This document shows, in pieces, positions 4,299 through 5,498 of a DNA stretch of 5,498 nucleotides (the first letter of the stretch is position 1; every line of letters starts with the position of its first letter). The stretch covers positions 1 through 5,498 of the forward strand of contig JAVBMB010000023.1 of assembly GCA_031552995.1 (NCBI GenBank), read 5' to 3'. The notes under the pieces are model-generated. The model was not told the DNA's origin and did not search any database. It saw only the letters and a list, made by a program, of their open reading frames with translations. The translations under genes and the position numbers were made by a program. The stretch is from JAVBMB01 sp031552995. GTDB lineage: Bacteria > Bacillota > Clostridia > Oscillospirales > Butyricicoccaceae.

Positions 4299-4976
4299 AT
4301 GAAGCATGTTTATGAGGGGAAGACAAAATCGGTTTATCAGCTTGACGACGGTAATTATCTGCTTAAGTTCAAAGATGATGTCACCGGCGAAAACGGTGTG
4401 TTTGATCCCGGCTCAAACAGCATTGGCCTGTCGATTGAAGGCGTAGGAATGGGCGGCCTGCGCCTGACCGAGTATTTTTTTAAAAAGATTGCCGATGCCG
4501 GCATCCCGACACATTTCATTTCGGCGGATATCAAAAACGCGACGATGACCGTGCGCCCCGCTACGGTGTTCGGAAAAGGTCTCGAGGTCGTATGCAGGCT
4601 TAAGGCGGCCGGCAGCTTTATAAAACGCTACGGGGACTATGTCACGCATGGTACTCCTCTGAACTATTTTGTGGAAGTCACACTTAAGGATGACGAGAGG
4701 CAAGACCCGCCGATTACAAAAGACGCGCTTGAGGTTCTTAATCTGCTTACAGCCGACGAATATGAACAGCTGAAGTCGATGACGAAGCGGATTGCCGCCA
4801 TTGTTGAAGCCGGGCTTGCCGAAAAGGGGCTTGAGCTTTATGACATCAAGTTTGAGTTTGGCCGCGTCGACGGGCAGGTTGCGCTTATTGATGAGATATC
4901 CGGCGGCAACATGCGCGCGTTTAAAGGCGGCGAGTGGGTTCAGCCGCTTGACCTGGTCTCAATCGTTCTTGACTGA
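4299..4976 (+). CDS. purC: SAICAR synthase (phosphoribosylaminoimidazole-succinocarboxamide synthase)
   Basis: This 225-residue enzyme joins CAIR and L-aspartate using ATP to give SAICAR in de novo purine synthesis. Its motifs run in family order: the nucleotide-binding N-terminus YEGKTKSVY (5-13), KFKDDVTGENG (23-33), GIPTHF (68-73), LEVVCRLKAAGSFIKRYG (95-112), KDDERQDPPI (130-139), LYDIKFEFG (180-188) and IDEISGGNMR (197-206). The last replaces the usual DEISPDTCRLW, and the C-terminal DKDxFR-type tail is missing. It is therefore a short, divergent subtype compared with the roughly 240-residue Bacillus enzyme, of a kind I recall from Clostridia. ATG 4299 was chosen over the in-frame ATG at 4218 because AAGGAG (4285-4290) lies 8 nt before it and the predicted transcript starts after 4218. 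It is monocistronic, with its own promoter and terminator and no other pur genes adjacent. Confidence 0.94.
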   Translation: MKHVYEGKTKSVYQLDDGNYLLKFKDDVTGENGVFDPGSNSIGLSIEGVGMGGLRLTEYFFKKIADAGIPTHFISADIKNATMTVRPATVFGKGLEVVCRLKAAGSFIKRYGDYVTHGTPLNYFVEVTLKDDERQDPPITKDALEVLNLLTADEYEQLKSMTKRIAAIVEAGLAEKGLELYDIKFEFGRVDGQVALIDEISGGNMRAFKGGEWVQPLDLVSIVLD

Positions 4977-5016
4977 TTGTTCGCTGTGTAAAACGCCATC
5001 ATCCATACTCTTTTTA

Positions 5017-5050
5017 AAACCCCATGGCACCGGCAGGTGTCATGGGGTTT
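5017..5050. terminator. Terminator shared by purC and the EAL gene
   Basis: A 15-bp stem, AAACCCCATGGCACC (5017-5031) with GGTGTCATGGGGTTT (5036-5050) including one G-T pair, closes the loop GGCA. It lies about 40 nt after the purC stop and about 75 nt after the EAL gene stop, between convergent genes. T-tracts are short on both strands (TTTGCTT on plus, TTTTAAAAAG on minus), but the stem is strong. Confidence 0.85.
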
Positions 5051-5124
5051 GCTTATGCGGTCATTATGCTCTATACGCTATATTTGAACACGGTTGAGCC
5101 TGCGCCGCGGCCGCAACGCAAAGC

Positions 5125-5498
5125 TCAATCCAAGCTTAGCTGATTGCGCGTGAGCAGGCTGGAGTAGTATGTGCCCTGCAGATAGTCGTACCCGCACTGC
5201 TTTAAATATTGGCACGTCTCCGCATTCTCGACACCCTCGGCGCATATCGCCGTGCCGCCCGCCTTCGCCATCATGGCAAGCGCCATGACATGCGCCCTGT
5301 CGAACTCGCTGTCCATGCAGTTGACTACAAGCTGCTTGTTGACCTTGACCATATCAACCTTTAGGTCATCGACAATACTCGTCGATTCATAGTTCAGGCC
5401 GAAGCCGTCGATTGAAATGCGGTATCCCGCGGCCATCATCCGCTTGACCTTGGCGCCAAGCCCGTCACTGTGGACAAAAGACTCGGTTATCTCGAACA
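5125..5498 (-). CDS. EAL-domain protein, degenerate active site (5' part outside window)
   Basis: The visible 123 C-terminal residues form the second half of an EAL domain, the cyclic-di-GMP phosphodiesterase fold. The reading frame is open to the window edge, so the true start and any sensor or GGDEF domain are not seen. Recognisable blocks are FEITES (the ITE metal-ligand motif), SIDGFGLNYES (normally DDFGTGYSS), LKVDMVKVN (normally D-x-L-K-I-D), ICAEGVEN and LQGTYYS. The catalytic Lys, the EGVE Glu and the QG Gln are kept. The second Asp of DDF is Gly, and the Asp of KID is Asn. Both positions help hold the metals in active enzymes, so activity may be low or lost and the protein may instead bind c-di-GMP or act as a scaffold. 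The terminator at 5017-5050 ends the gene. Confidence 0.9.
   Translation of the reverse strand, partial: FEITESFVHSDGLGAKVKRMMAAGYRISIDGFGLNYESTSIVDDLKVDMVKVNKQLVVNCMDSEFDRAHVMALAMMAKAGGTAICAEGVENAETCQYLKQCGYDYLQGTYYSSLLTRNQLSLD

Noticed and set aside
4792..5097. Plus-strand 101-codon ORF across the purC 3' end
   Set aside because: It is an out-of-frame shadow of purC that reads through the terminator hairpin, with no ribosome binding site.

Overview
The window reads as chromosomal DNA from a Gram-positive member of the Clostridia, with coding DNA of roughly balanced base composition. The signs are strong GGAGG-type ribosome binding sites, promoters with an extended -10 (TGnTATnAT), a short Clostridia-type SAICAR synthase, a Clostridia-type lipoprotein next to a response regulator, and tiny hydrophilic basic proteins. 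There is no phage, transposon, CRISPR array, rRNA or tRNA. Six of the eight complete or edge genes, plus two small genes that are easy to miss, lie on the minus strand; only purC is on the plus strand.

Reading the minus strand from right to left: at the right edge is the C-terminal part of an EAL-domain (cyclic-di-GMP phosphodiesterase family) protein with altered active-site residues (5125-5498). It converges on purC (plus, 4299-4976), with a strong shared hairpin terminator between them (5017-5050). purC is divergent from a VanX/DdpX-type D-Ala-D-Ala dipeptidase gene (3377-4021). The intergenic region of about 280 bp carries one extended -10 promoter for each direction. The dipeptidase is followed 36 bp later by a GNAT acetyltransferase (2855-3340, GTG start).

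Next come two tiny, Lys/Asn/Pro-rich genes of 44 and 53 codons (2623-2757 and 2447-2608). Each has a good Shine-Dalgarno, and they end in a perfect bidirectional terminator (2419-2447). Left of that is a GC-rich nested inverted repeat of unknown role (2326-2392). A separately promoted small P-loop NTPase gene (1738-2151) follows, with a leader of about 110 nt rich in small hairpins.

The left part holds a lipoprotein with FG-GAP/VCBS-like calcium-loop repeats (230-1582). Its promoter sits so close to the ATG that the mRNA is probably leaderless. It is coupled to a response-regulator gene (1-228, cut by the window edge) whose ribosome binding site lies inside the last codons of the lipoprotein.

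The functional themes are separate small transcription units: surface sensing and signalling (lipoprotein plus response regulator; EAL protein), cell-wall dipeptide hydrolysis with acetyl transfer, purine synthesis, and small proteins of unknown role. I see no single large novel system. The most promising leads are the two tiny genes, the leaderless lipoprotein/response-regulator unit and the degenerate EAL domain.
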